Source: Arthrobacter beigongshangensis (GTDB lineage: Bacteria; Bacillota; Bacilli; Bacillales_A; Planococcaceae). Taken from it: a DNA stretch of 64,000 nucleotides. Positions 43,872 through 53,356 of this stretch are shown here, piece after piece. Under the pieces are notes generated by a model. The model saw only the letters and a program-made list of their open reading frames with translations. It was not told the origin of the DNA and did no database searches. Both the position numbers and the translations under genes were made by a program. Position 1 is the first letter of the stretch, and every line of letters begins with the position of its first letter. Location: contig NZ_JADHDX010000004.1 of the NCBI RefSeq assembly GCF_016820585.1, positions 186,001 through 250,000 of the forward strand. The letters run 5' to 3'.

Positions 43872-44829
43872 GAATGTTCCCTCCTAAAAATGTTGTAATG
43901 GCTTCATTTACCAAATAAGCGCCGAGTTTGACGGTGCGGTTGTTTTCATCTAAAACTGGATTTACTTCGGATATATCAAACGATAGTGTTTTTTCATGTG
44001 ACGTGACGGTTCGAATGATTGAACGGACGACGGAAGGATCTAAGCCGAATGGCGAAGGGGCGCTAACACCTGGCGCGAAGGCAGCGTTTAGAACGTCTGT
44101 GCATAATGTGAGAAAGATTACATCGTGTTGGCCGATAAACTTTTCAAGAGCTATCGTCAGTTTGTCCATATTGCCGATAGACATATTCTCTTCATACTCA
44201 TAGGTAACGCCGAGCACATCGGCACGATCAAACAGTTCTTGTGTATTGCCATACCGCTGAATTCCTGCAACGAAATAACTGCAATTGGTATCTTGTTCAA
44301 GAATCTGCTTGAACATTGTACCGGATGAAGGCTGTTCGTCGTAAGGGCGCAGGTCGAAATGTGCATCAATGTTGATGATTCCGAGAGAAGCCGCTTTGCC
44401 TATATGTTTTCGGACACCAAGATAGTGTCCGAAAGCGGTTTCATGTCCGCCGCCAAGAATAATCGGTGTCATTTTATTGTGTAAGATGTTAGCAACAGTA
44501 TCACCTAATTGCTGTTGAGCATTTTCAAGTTCATCGCTTTGGCATTCGACATTGCCTATATCGATAATTTTTTGCCCCGCTGTCATTTTCCAAGGTAGTT
44601 TCGCAAGTTCGCTTCGTAATGCGTCAGGAGCCTGCGCTGCACCAAGTCGTCCATTGTTGCGACGGACGCCTTCTTCGCATTCAAAGCCGACGATAGCACA
44701 AGTATTAGGGGAAATCGGTGCTTCATGTATCTCCGCTAATTTCACAACTTGGTGATAACGAAAACTTGCTCTATTTTCAAGATGATCCGTACGTCCAACC
44801 CATACGGCAGAATTAATTTTTTTTATCAA
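43855..44829 (-). CDS. hutG: Formimidoylglutamase HutG
   Basis: Ureohydrolase-fold manganese enzyme that splits N-formimidoyl-glutamate to glutamate and formamide, the last step of histidine degradation. Metal ligands are visible in GGGHETAFGH, NIDAHFDLR and SFDISEVNP, with the HutG-specific GVRRNNGR and LCTDVLNAAFAPGVSAP. I place the start at TTG 44829 with AAAGGA upstream (product 324 residues). ATG 44838 abuts the site, and an ATG 45 bp upstream lacks one. No hutH/U/I genes lie in the window. Confidence 0.88.
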   Translation of the reverse strand: MIKKINSAVWVGRTDHLENRASFRYHQVVKLAEIHEAPISPNTCAIVGFECEEGVRRNNGRLGAAQAPDALRSELAKLPWKMTAGQKIIDIGNVECQSDELENAQQQLGDTVANILHNKMTPIILGGGHETAFGHYLGVRKHIGKAASLGIINIDAHFDLRPYDEQPSSGTMFKQILEQDTNCSYFVAGIQRYGNTQELFDRADVLGVTYEYEENMSIGNMDKLTIALEKFIGQHDVIFLTLCTDVLNAAFAPGVSAPSPFGLDPSVVRSIIRTVTSHEKTLSFDISEVNPVLDENNRTVKLGAYLVNEAITTFLGGNIHDART

Positions 44830-44899
44830 TTTCCTCATCCTTTCCAAACTTTCAGAAAAAGTAATATTCGTCAATTATATATGGCTTGATTTATAAACT

Positions 44900-44914
44900 C
44901 TAATATATAATTAG
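44900..44914. promoter_or_regulatory. Candidate LysR operator
   Basis: Inverted repeat CTAAT-atata-ATTAG in the 130-bp divergent region between hutG and the lysR-type gene, with the T-N11-A look of LysR-family sites. AT-rich promoter elements overlap it. Confidence 0.45.
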
Positions 44915-44959
44915 TATAAATGAATAGCCTGTGGTTATAAATGTTGCGGAGGGATAACT

Positions 44960-45841
44960 TTGGAACTAAAAAAACTGAATTACTTCGTTACAATTGTTGA
45001 TCAAATGAGTTTTTCAAAAGCAGCAGAGAAACTTCATATTTCTCAACCATCATTGAGTAAGATGATGAAAAATATGGAGAGTGAATTAGGATTTCAGCTG
45101 ATTGAACGGAATACAAGGAATATTAAATTGACTGAAGCGGGAGAAATTTTATACAACAGGGCGCTCCATCTTTTATTAGAAATGGAGATTGTGAACAAAG
45201 AAATGCAGGAAGTGAAGCTTGTTGGTAAAGGGGAAATTCGACTAGGGATGATCGAGTCAGTGAAGCATTGGATTCCAAAAGTGCTTTCTCGGTACAATAA
45301 AAAATTTCCTGAAGTCAATATTACATTAACAGAAATATTGAGTGGCAACGATGTGAAAACGTCGTTGAGAAGGTATGAAACACATGCAATCATTACGAAT
45401 CAGCTTGTTAAAGAAAGCGATATTGAAACCATTCCTTTGTATAATGAAAAGCTCGTTTTGGTACTTCACGAGAGTCATCCGTTAGTAGAAAGTGAAGTCA
45501 TATCCCTAAACATGCTGGAGAAGGAGCCGTTTATTATTAGTACGAAGGGGTTTCAAACTAGAGAAGATATTTTTCAGGCGTTTGATTTAGAAGGAGCTAC
45601 ACCAACCATTAAATATGAAATTGAACGGTTTGAAACGGTCTTAAGCCTCGTGCGTGAAAACTTGGGAATAGCGATTATCCCAGAAAATTACTTGCAAGGG
45701 CCTCGTGATTATACAATTAGGAGTAGAACAATCACTTCATCCGCGCTAGAGAGGACTGTGTACTTAACATTTATGAAAAATCGTTATATATCACCGTCTA
45801 TCCAAGCTTTTATAACAGAGACAAAGGGGTTTTTCAGTTGA
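44960..45841 (+). CDS. LysR-family transcriptional regulator
   Basis: Regulator of 293 residues: N-terminal winged helix-turn-helix (FSKAAEKLHISQPSLSKMMK at about 18-37) and a periplasmic-binding-like effector domain from about 90. TTG 44960 follows GGAGGG. It is divergent from hutG-gltS and probably controls them; the effector is unknown. Confidence 0.9.
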   Translation: MELKKLNYFVTIVDQMSFSKAAEKLHISQPSLSKMMKNMESELGFQLIERNTRNIKLTEAGEILYNRALHLLLEMEIVNKEMQEVKLVGKGEIRLGMIESVKHWIPKVLSRYNKKFPEVNITLTEILSGNDVKTSLRRYETHAIITNQLVKESDIETIPLYNEKLVLVLHESHPLVESEVISLNMLEKEPFIISTKGFQTREDIFQAFDLEGATPTIKYEIERFETVLSLVRENLGIAIIPENYLQGPRDYTIRSRTITSSALERTVYLTFMKNRYISPSIQAFITETKGFFS

Positions 45842-45846
45842 AAAAT

Positions 45847-45876
45847 AAAAAAGACAGCCATGCAAACTGTCTTTTT
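45847..45876 (+). terminator. Terminator after the lysR-type gene
   Basis: AAAAAAGACAG / CTGTCTTTTT stem with a nine-base loop. Confidence 0.85.
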
Positions 45877-45890
45877 GGAAACTAAATCTC

Positions 45891-46013
45891 TAGTTGTTCG
45901 AAAATCAATTCTAAACGCCCAATGCATCCCAAAGCCAATAATAATCGCGAATGGTGTCAGGTATTTCGATAAATAATACGAGCAATTGAAAAAATGCCGA
46001 TGCTAGCTAGACC
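45891..46013 (-). pseudogene. Possible membrane-protein gene remnant
   Basis: In the 350-bp gap before the SEC-C gene, the minus strand reads as hydrophobic peptide (ASIGIFSIARIIYRNT, then a stop, then LLLALGCIGRLELIFEQLEI in the same frame). It has no start or ribosome site and is broken by a stop. It may be the degraded C-terminal end of a small membrane protein, or chance. The rest of the gap (46014-46228) shows no gene. Confidence 0.2.
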
Positions 46014-46228
46014 TATGTTTTATTTCAGCAAGTAATTCTTTTTAGATAACTTTGATGGAATTCAAATGATGATTTCAATCCTTTCGATACAAACACCTAA
46101 ATAGTAGCGCAAAATGGCAAGACTGTCACTCAAATGAGCGATGTATGAGACAACAGGGAGCCTCTTGTCTGCTATGATAGAGGTATAGATATAGCGATTA
46201 TATAAGTTAACATAGGGAGGGAAATAAC

Positions 46229-48055
46229 ATGATTGGAAGAAATGATCCGTGTTCTTGCGGAAGCGGGAAGAAATATAAGAAGTGCTGCGGCTCAAAAGGA
46301 ACAGACCTCGTTGAAATGCTTGTCAATGAAGAGCTAGATCGTGTGCTAAATGATTATTTTGCAGACTACCCAAAAGGTGACAATCGCAGTGAAATGATGC
46401 GTTTAATGCGCGAGTGGGTCATTCGTCTGAAAGATAGTTGGGAAGAAGAGCACATCGAAGAAGCGGCGAGTGAGTTTTATTTATTCATTCACAATAAAGA
46501 AGCTTGGCGTACATATGTAAGTGAGCAACTAAAGCAAGCGAAGCGTGAATCGGTGGCGGCAGTGTTGCAAGTATGGGATGAGCCGTTTATGTTGTTGGCG
46601 GAAATTACAGATGTCGAGCCGGACATGTTGAAGGTGCAGGAGCTATTCGGCGATAACACCTATCATGTGACGCGCAACGAAGGGATGCCGGCGGATGTCG
46701 GAACGTTGCTGTTTGGTACAGTGCTACGCGATCCGCGGAAAGTGGCGGATGCGATTGCACCAGTGTCGTCGATGATGTTTTTAGCGAAGTGGAGTAAGCA
46801 AACAAAGGCGTCGCTGATAGAACTAAGAGAAGCGGTAGCAGATAAGACGCAGGAGCAATTCATAGTGGACCATACGCTCGATATTTATGAGTTATTCATC
46901 AAACGAAGTATGGCATCGATGAATGAAATTGTGGAAGAGGTACTTGCGCCGACGCAATTAAGTGCATTACAAGCGATGGAAGCTGTGTTACGTGACTTGG
47001 AGCAGACGACGGAGTCACGCGAAATCATGCATAAATTAGCTGTTGCGTATTTCATGAATGAAAACAAGGATGTACCGGTAGAAGCAGATTTTCTTGCGGC
47101 GACGGTGAAGACAGGGATTTTAATTGGCATTGTCCATGGCACTGGCCTAGAAGATGAAGCTATTGTACAAAAGTATAGTGCTTCTTCTGAAGGAATGGCT
47201 GTCTATGTTAATGAACTTGAAGCGCTTTACGCAGAGATGATGAATAGCGGGGACGAGCCAATGGCAGCACAATTATACGACATTGGAACAGATCCGAAGC
47301 CAACAGAAAAAGCATTATGGGAAACGTCGATGACGACAGCGGGTGTTGTGCAACCTGAACGAAAACCGAGTGTCGCAGAAGGGCGTGCACAGCTGTTAGC
47401 GTATGAGGCTTATGCGGCAGAAACGGAAGAGGAGCGCCGGAAATTAGCAGCAAGTGCGTTAGAGATCGGGCCGAATAATCCAGATGCGTTATTACTGCAA
47501 GCGGAAGTGGAGCGAGATTCCGAAGTAGCAGCGGAGTTATACGAAAAAGCCATTCACTATGCGAGCAAGACATTTGAGCCAGGCGAGAATCCGTGGCAAA
47601 ATATCCCGAATCGTCCATTCATGCGTGCGGCATTTGCTTATGGCGCTCATTTGTTTAGTGAAGGGGATTATCATGAGGCAGCAGGCGTATTTTTGGATCT
47701 TATCAAGCTGAATTGGAACGATAATCAAGGCGCGAGATATGAAGCGGTAGCCTCGCTAATTCACGCGGGACGTTATAATGAAGCAGCAGAAATTATGGTG
47801 CGCTATGAAAAAGGATCTCAGCATGATGCAACTTATTTGTATTTGGATTGGAAGCTTGATTTGGAAGCATCGAAGGGTGAATCGGCGGAAGCGGATGGTA
47901 TGCTGAAGTTGGCGGCCAAAGCGAATAGTCATGTCATCAATCTACAAACGTTTAAGTCGAAAACGATTGCTTATCCAAGATACCAAGAGATTCATCCGGG
48001 CAGCGAGGCTGAAGCAAGGTATATTTGGTTGTTAGTGAATGGTTTGAATGTGTAA
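46229..48055 (+). CDS. SEC-C motif protein with TPR-like C-terminal region
   Basis: Protein of 608 residues. The first 25 contain a full SEC-C zinc motif (CSCGSGKKYKKCC), as at the SecA C-terminus. The remainder is soluble and helical; the C-terminal third (about 380-600) looks like tetratricopeptide-type helical repeats (ALEIGPNNPDALLLQAEVER, AGVFLDLIKLNWNDNQGARY, AASLIHAGRYNEAAEIMV-like units). ATG 46229 follows AGGGAGGG. No neighbour suggests a function; the motif may mediate ribosome, SecB-like or protein contacts. Confidence 0.8.
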   Translation: MIGRNDPCSCGSGKKYKKCCGSKGTDLVEMLVNEELDRVLNDYFADYPKGDNRSEMMRLMREWVIRLKDSWEEEHIEEAASEFYLFIHNKEAWRTYVSEQLKQAKRESVAAVLQVWDEPFMLLAEITDVEPDMLKVQELFGDNTYHVTRNEGMPADVGTLLFGTVLRDPRKVADAIAPVSSMMFLAKWSKQTKASLIELREAVADKTQEQFIVDHTLDIYELFIKRSMASMNEIVEEVLAPTQLSALQAMEAVLRDLEQTTESREIMHKLAVAYFMNENKDVPVEADFLAATVKTGILIGIVHGTGLEDEAIVQKYSASSEGMAVYVNELEALYAEMMNSGDEPMAAQLYDIGTDPKPTEKALWETSMTTAGVVQPERKPSVAEGRAQLLAYEAYAAETEEERRKLAASALEIGPNNPDALLLQAEVERDSEVAAELYEKAIHYASKTFEPGENPWQNIPNRPFMRAAFAYGAHLFSEGDYHEAAGVFLDLIKLNWNDNQGARYEAVASLIHAGRYNEAAEIMVRYEKGSQHDATYLYLDWKLDLEASKGESAEADGMLKLAAKANSHVINLQTFKSKTIAYPRYQEIHPGSEAEARYIWLLVNGLNV

Positions 48056-48062
48056 GTAAAAG

Positions 48063-48107
48063 CGTGTCATCAGTCGAAAAGTCGGCTGGTGGCATGTTTT
48101 TTTGTAA
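48063..48107 (+). terminator. Terminator after the SEC-C gene
   Basis: TGTCATCAG-tc / CTGGTGGCA imperfect stem followed by seven Ts. Confidence 0.7.
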
Positions 48108-48139
48108 GACGGTGATAACTATACACTGACGGTGATAAA
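48108..48139. repeat. Two units of the GACGGTGATAA repeat
   Basis: GACGGTGATAAC at 48108-48119 and GACGGTGATAAA at 48128-48139, 20 bp apart. The same unit as the 8273-8368 array, again between a terminator and a convergent gene. Confidence 0.6.
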
Positions 48140-48163
48140 CCACTAATTGAGTAAAATCGCATG

Positions 48164-48198
48164 AAAAAGGTGGCATTCTACTGAATAGAATGCCACCT
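48164..48198 (-). terminator. Terminator after the AIM24 gene
   Basis: AGGTGGCATTCTA / TAGAATGCCACCT perfect 13-bp stem with TTTTTC following on the minus strand. Confidence 0.85.
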
Positions 48199-48203
48199 GA
48201 ATT

Positions 48204-49004
48204 TTATTTTCCACCGAGTAAATTAAACAGCCCACCCGCGATACTGCCTTCATCGCGCGAGCCTCCGCCAGGTGTTTGTGGTGCAGCAGCAAACACGCGA
48301 CTAGCAAGTCTAGAGAATGGCAATGACTGAACCCAAACGGTTCCTGGTCCTTTTAGTGTAGCGAAAAAGAGTCCTTCACCGCCGAATAATGCTGTTTTTA
48401 CGCCTTTGACCATTTCGATATCGTAATTGACATCTTGCGTCATCGCAACGAGACAGCCTGTATCGACGCGCAATATTTCACCGGGATCGAGTTTGTACTC
48501 AATGATGGTCCCGCCAGCATGGACAAATGCCATGCCATCGCCTTCAAGTTTCTGCATGATGAAGCCCTCTCCACCGAAAAAGCCAGCACCGAGCTTACGC
48601 TGAAATTCAATGCCAATGGAAACGCCCTTTGCAGCAGCAAGGAAAGCATCTTTCTGACAGATAATTTTGCCGTTGTATTGGCTTAAATCCATCGGAATGA
48701 TCTTACCAGGGTAAGGTGATGCAAAATAGACATGCTTTTTCCCGACGCCATCGTTGGTGAATGTCGTCATGAATAAACTTTCTCCTGTTAACACCCGTTT
48801 TCCAGCACCCATTAATTTACCCATGAGTCCGCCGGCGCCAGATGATTTAGAACCATCGCCGAAAATCGTTTCCATCTTGATGCCGTCCTCCATCATCATG
48901 AGGGAGCCGGCTTCTGCTACAACTGTTTCCTGTGGATCGAGCTCGACTTCAACGAATTGCATGTCATCCCCATATAGCTTGTAATCAATTTCGTGATTGT
49001 TCAT
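48204..49004 (-). CDS. AIM24 / TIGR00266 family protein
   Basis: A 266-residue beta-rich protein of the AIM24 family ([20 protein letters not shown] near the start, [33 protein letters not shown]) with a Gly-rich tail. The function in bacteria is unknown; the yeast homologue affects mitochondrial inner-membrane architecture. RBS AGGAGG precedes ATG 49004. A divergent second AIM24 paralogue lies at 55888. Confidence 0.88.
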   Translation of the reverse strand: MNNHEIDYKLYGDDMQFVEVELDPQETVVAEAGSLMMMEDGIKMETIFGDGSKSSGAGGLMGKLMGAGKRVLTGESLFMTTFTNDGVGKKHVYFASPYPGKIIPMDLSQYNGKIICQKDAFLAAAKGVSIGIEFQRKLGAGFFGGEGFIMQKLEGDGMAFVHAGGTIIEYKLDPGEILRVDTGCLVAMTQDVNYDIEMVKGVKTALFGGEGLFFATLKGPGTVWVQSLPFSRLASRVFAAAPQTPGGGSRDEGSIAGGLFNLLGGK

Positions 49005-49070
49005 GGGACCTGATTCCTCCTAATCAATTTTTATTGATAAGTAACCATACGTTTGATAATCAAAAAAGTT

Positions 49071-49970
49071 TCAGCGGACCTCTTCTTTTTTTAACGTATC
49101 CACATAGCTCCATAAGTATGTAACGATTTCACGTACTTCCGATTCAAAGTGCGTATCGCTGAATGTCTCATGGAAAGAACGAGTGACGGTTTCTAAAATG
49201 AATACACGAGGTTGTGCTGAATGAATTTCATCCAATAAAAATTGTGTGTACTGAACATCACTTGGCTTGGAATCGTTTTTTAACTGTTCAAGAAATCGAG
49301 TCAATTGCATGATTAGTATAGTCTTTACATCTGGCTTTGTTTCATCAGCGGACTGTAAATTTTCGAACAAATTTTCCCCGAGTAATCTGTCATTTGTTGC
49401 CATCATATCACTAATAATGGCGTCAATGCGTCTTGTCGTAAATTGCGCAAGTTGTAGGATATCGATTTTCACTTTTGTACTAGCATTCCAAAAATGAATG
49501 AGGTGCTGCATCATGCCCATGAGGATCACGGCACAGTCGGGTGCATACGATTGTGCCCCTTCCCCGTAAACATCCACCAATCTTTCAGTCAACCAGGAAA
49601 TCTCCATGAAATGATGCCTGATGATGAAGGATTTCAAATCTTTGTCGCCCGAGTTGAAAACGGACTCGTAAATCGGTAGCAGATTGTGCTCGCGATTGAT
49701 ATGCATGCGAACGACAATTTGTTCAGCTAAAATATTTTTATCCCGAATGTCTTGGCCAATTAACAGTTCTCTTCTTTTAATCGTCGCTTCTTCGTGAGCG
49801 TATTCTAACATTGCCATGAGACATTCATTTTTTGATGTGAAATAATTATAAAAAGTTCCCTTGGAAATTTGAGATTCGTCTAAAATATCTTGTACAGATG
49901 TAGCAGTAAATCCTTTTTCTGCAAAAAGACGTCGAGCAACTAATAACACTTGGCGTTTACGATTATTCAT
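49071..49970 (-). CDS. TetR/AcrR-family transcriptional regulator
   Basis: Repressor of 299 residues. The N-terminal TetR helix-turn-helix is clear (ARRLFAEKGFTATSVQDI through KGTFYNYFTSKNE, residues 13-48); the long C-terminal ligand domain is larger than the usual 200-residue family size. It is divergent from an MFS exporter and the palindrome at 50003-50023 lies between them, so it most likely represses the exporter and itself. Confidence 0.93.
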   Translation of the reverse strand: MNNRKRQVLLVARRLFAEKGFTATSVQDILDESQISKGTFYNYFTSKNECLMAMLEYAHEEATIKRRELLIGQDIRDKNILAEQIVVRMHINREHNLLPIYESVFNSGDKDLKSFIIRHHFMEISWLTERLVDVYGEGAQSYAPDCAVILMGMMQHLIHFWNASTKVKIDILQLAQFTTRRIDAIISDMMATNDRLLGENLFENLQSADETKPDVKTILIMQLTRFLEQLKNDSKPSDVQYTQFLLDEIHSAQPRVFILETVTRSFHETFSDTHFESEVREIVTYLWSYVDTLKKEEVR

Positions 49971-50002
49971 AAAATCACCTTTTCTTTATGATTGACTGTC
50001 TA

Positions 50003-50023
50003 AACTATACTGTCAGTATAGTT
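50003..50023. promoter_or_regulatory. TetR-type operator
   Basis: Perfect palindrome with half-sites AACTATACTG and CAGTATAGTT around a central T. It lies 33 bp from the regulator start and holds TATACT/TATAGT -10-like sequences on both strands, so binding would block both divergent promoters. Confidence 0.8.
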
Positions 50024-50183
50024 ATATCGTAGCGTACAAAGGCGATTATATCAATGAAATAAAGTTTATTTAAATGAAAGCGATTACCAAGGTTGCTAAT
50101 TTTGGACTGACGGTATAAACTGTTCAACAGGGTGTACCAAGAGTACAAATTCTATACGTTAAGTAATAAATGGGGGAAGTTAG

Positions 50184-51692
50184 ATGGACATTAAAAAAAT
50201 GCACGACAAACCGCCTTATGGCATGATAGCGATTTTGTTTATAGGGGCATTCGTCGCTTTATTAAATAACACATTGTTGAACATTGCGTTGCCAACAATT
50301 ATGGTTGAGTTCGATGTCAAACCATCTGTCGTCCAATGGTTGACGACGGGGTATATGCTTATCAACGGAATCTTAATACCGGCAAGTGCGTTCTTCATTC
50401 AGAAATTTACGAATCGTAGCCTATTTTTAACGGCTATGATGTCGTTCACATTAGGAACACTACTTGCTATGCTTGCACCGTCATTTGGGGTGTTGGTGGT
50501 TGCACGAATGATTCAAGCTGCAGGATCGGCGATGATGATGCCGTTGCTTATGAACGTAATGCTGACGGCATTCCCAATTGAACGTCGAGGAACAGCAATG
50601 GGGATTTTTGGTCTGGTCATGATTACTGCACCGGCAATTGGACCGACATTGTCCGGTTGGATCATTGAACATTACACATGGCGTACGCTTTTCGGTATTG
50701 TTTTGCCGTTTGCTATCCTGACTCTCCTTTACGCATTCTTTAAATTACGTAATATTACACCAAATCGTGATGTGAAACTAGATGTCTTTTCACTTGTTTT
50801 GTCGAGTGTTGGTTTTGGTGGTCTCCTTTACGGATTCAGCTCAGCAGGGGATAAAGGATGGGATGCGCCGATAGTTTATGGAACAATTATTATTGGTACA
50901 ATCGCACTTGTAACCTTTATTGTGCGTCAGCTACGGATGGATGACCCAATGTTGGATTTCAAAATTTACAAACATCCGATGTTTGCTCTATCTTCCGCGA
51001 TTTCGATTGTTTTATCGATTGCGATGTTTTCAGGTATGATTCTGACTCCGCTTTATGTTCAGACGATACGTGGTATTTCACCATTCCACTCTGGTATTCT
51101 TATGCTTCCAGGCGCGGTTGTTATGGGGCTTATGTCACCGATTACGGGTCGCTTATTTGATAAATATGGACCGAAGATTTTAGCGGTTGTCGGTCTTGTC
51201 ATTACAACTGTTTCAACATACTATTTAAGTAAACTGGGTATGGAATCGGGTTATTACTATCTTATGATGATTTACACAGTCCGCATGTTCGGGATTTCTA
51301 TGGTTATGATGCCGATTATGACGAATGGATTGAATCAGCTACCTATGATTTCAAATCCACATGGAACAGCTATGAATAATACGTTACAGCAAGTGTCGGG
51401 CGCTATCGGATCCGCAATTTTGTTAACGATTATGACGAAGCGGATGGAGTCAACGGGAGCTGGACTATTTGCTGAAGCTCAAGCATCTGGAAATGCTCCA
51501 ACTACTGCCGAAGGGCTTGCGCTATTAAAAGAACAGATTGAAGCACAAGCAATGTTGGATGGCATTAACTTCTCGTTCTTTATATCAACAATCGTTGCAA
51601 TTATTGCCTTGGTTTTAACATTCTTTGTGAAACGGGTCACACCGCCGAAGAATGATATGTCATTAGATAAATCACATGAAAGTAAAGCGTAA
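50184..51692 (+). CDS. MFS multidrug exporter, DHA2 (EmrB/LmrB-like) family
   Basis: Membrane protein of 502 residues with fourteen predicted helices. It shows DHA2 signatures: LNIALPTIMVEFDV and VQWLTTGYML near the N-terminus and GPTLSGWIIEHYTWRTLF (motif C region) near 155. It probably expels drugs or lipophilic compounds by proton antiport. RBS GGGGGAAG precedes ATG 50184. Divergent from the TetR regulator. Confidence 0.92.
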   Translation: MDIKKMHDKPPYGMIAILFIGAFVALLNNTLLNIALPTIMVEFDVKPSVVQWLTTGYMLINGILIPASAFFIQKFTNRSLFLTAMMSFTLGTLLAMLAPSFGVLVVARMIQAAGSAMMMPLLMNVMLTAFPIERRGTAMGIFGLVMITAPAIGPTLSGWIIEHYTWRTLFGIVLPFAILTLLYAFFKLRNITPNRDVKLDVFSLVLSSVGFGGLLYGFSSAGDKGWDAPIVYGTIIIGTIALVTFIVRQLRMDDPMLDFKIYKHPMFALSSAISIVLSIAMFSGMILTPLYVQTIRGISPFHSGILMLPGAVVMGLMSPITGRLFDKYGPKILAVVGLVITTVSTYYLSKLGMESGYYYLMMIYTVRMFGISMVMMPIMTNGLNQLPMISNPHGTAMNNTLQQVSGAIGSAILLTIMTKRMESTGAGLFAEAQASGNAPTTAEGLALLKEQIEAQAMLDGINFSFFISTIVAIIALVLTFFVKRVTPPKNDMSLDKSHESKA

Positions 51693-51712
51693 GCAATAGA
51701 TAAGTGAGTGTG

Positions 51713-51750
51713 AACTCCGCATGGGTATTTTTAACCCGATGCGGAGTTTT
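51713..51750 (+). terminator. Terminator after the MFS exporter gene
   Basis: AACTCCGCATGGGT / CCCGATGCGGAGTT stem, loop ATTTTTAA, followed by TTATT. Confidence 0.88.
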
Positions 51751-51853
51751 ATTGTGCATAAAATAAAGGGATATCGTGGGATATGTCGAAGTGGTTAAGT
51801 GAGTTTGTAAGCGTTTTCAATTTAGATGCAGAGTAGAGAGGGGAAATGAAGTA

Positions 51854-53332
51854 ATGCGATTGAACAATTATATCGGTGGGGCATGGCAAGGCGTAGAGGG
51901 GGCGGATTATACGGCCGTTACCAACCCGGCAAATGGTGTAGAATTGGCACAAGTAAGGCTGTCGACGAAGGAAGATGTGGATCAGGCGGTGAAGGCAGCG
52001 AAAGAGGCACAGAAAAAATGGGCGCTTGTTCCGGCACCGAAGCGAGCAGATTATTTATATGAAATTGGGCGTTTAATGAAAGGCAAGAAAGAGCATCTAG
52101 CGCAGGTATTAACGAAAGAAATGGGCAAGGTCATCGAAGAGGCGCGAGGCGAAGTTCAAGAGGGCATCGATATGGCGCTTTATATGGCTGGCGAAGGACG
52201 TCGCTTGTTCGGAGAAACTGTGCCGTCCGAGCTACAGGATAAGTTCGCAATGAGCGTGCGTGCACCGATTGGAGTTGTCGGACTGATTACACCATGGAAT
52301 TTCCCAGTGGCCATTGCAACGTGGAAGTCATTCCCAGCAATCGTTGCAGGCAATACATTTGTTTGGAAGCCGGCGACAGAAACGCCGATGATGGCGTATG
52401 AAATGGCCCTTATTTTTGAACAAGCGGGGCTGCCTGCTGGCGTTGCGAATATTGTCTTCGGTGCAGGTTCGACAGTGGGGACTGCAATGATTGAACACCC
52501 TGATGTGCGTGTGATTTCATTCACGGGGTCAACGGAAACGGGACGTCATGTGGCTGAAACAGGTGGACGTCATTTGAAAAAGGTATCGCTTGAAATGGGT
52601 GGGAAAAATGCAGTAATCGTGATGGATGATGCGGATATCGATTTGGCAGTGGAAGGAATTTTATGGAGTGCATTTGGGACTGCGGGCCAGCGTTGTACGG
52701 CATGTAGCCGCGTCATTGTGCATAAAGATGTTAAGAAGGAACTAGAGGAAAAACTTGTGGCTGCGATGCAAGGCTTGTCGATTGGTGATGGACTAGACGA
52801 ATCGGTGAAGATTGGTCCGGTTATTAATCACAAGGCACTTGAGAAAATTCATAGTTATGTAGGCATTGGTCAACAAGAAGGTGCAAGGCTACTTGCGGGA
52901 GGCAATGTACTGATAGATGGAGTACTTGCTGCGGGGCATTATTATGAGCCAACATTATTTACGGATGTGAAATGGGATAGTCGATTAGCGCAGGAAGAGA
53001 TTTTTGGACCTGTCGTGTCGTTGATTGAGATTAGTAGTTTAGATGAAGCGATAGAAGTGAATAACAGCGTAAAATATGGACTTTCAAGCTCGATTTTTTC
53101 GCGGGATGTCAATCAGGTGTTTCGGGCACAGCGTGATTTAGATACGGGGATAGTCTACGTTAATGCAGGAACGACGGGGGCTGAAATCCATTTGCCTTTT
53201 GGCGGAACGAAAGGGACGGGAAATGGTCATCGGGATTCGGGCGTAGCTGCACTCGACGTTTTTACAGAGTGGAAGAGTATTTATGTAGACTTCAGTGGAA
53301 AGTTGCAACGGGCGCAGATTGACACGGAATAA
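51854..53332 (+). CDS. Aldehyde dehydrogenase, probable L-2-aminoadipate-6-semialdehyde dehydrogenase
   Basis: NAD(P)-dependent aldehyde dehydrogenase of 492 residues. Catalytic Cys281 is in GQRCTACSR and the general base Glu (about 246) in SLEMGGKN; the cofactor loop reads FTGSTETG. The C-terminal AEIHLPFGGTKGTGNGHRD resembles the ALDH7-like group. It lies 24 bp upstream of a lysine 6-dehydrogenase gene whose product would be its substrate, which supports the aminoadipate-semialdehyde assignment. ATG 51854 follows GAGGGG. Succinate-semialdehyde or other aldehydes cannot be excluded by motif alone. Confidence 0.85.
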   Translation: MRLNNYIGGAWQGVEGADYTAVTNPANGVELAQVRLSTKEDVDQAVKAAKEAQKKWALVPAPKRADYLYEIGRLMKGKKEHLAQVLTKEMGKVIEEARGEVQEGIDMALYMAGEGRRLFGETVPSELQDKFAMSVRAPIGVVGLITPWNFPVAIATWKSFPAIVAGNTFVWKPATETPMMAYEMALIFEQAGLPAGVANIVFGAGSTVGTAMIEHPDVRVISFTGSTETGRHVAETGGRHLKKVSLEMGGKNAVIVMDDADIDLAVEGILWSAFGTAGQRCTACSRVIVHKDVKKELEEKLVAAMQGLSIGDGLDESVKIGPVINHKALEKIHSYVGIGQQEGARLLAGGNVLIDGVLAAGHYYEPTLFTDVKWDSRLAQEEIFGPVVSLIEISSLDEAIEVNNSVKYGLSSSIFSRDVNQVFRAQRDLDTGIVYVNAGTTGAEIHLPFGGTKGTGNGHRDSGVAALDVFTEWKSIYVDFSGKLQRAQIDTE

Positions 53333-53356
53333 TATCCTAGGTAGGGAGATGGGTGC

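Noticed and set aside
43928-44203. 91-codon plus-strand frame inside hutG
   Set aside because: Antisense shadow of a gene with clear metal-ligand motifs and no ribosome site of its own.
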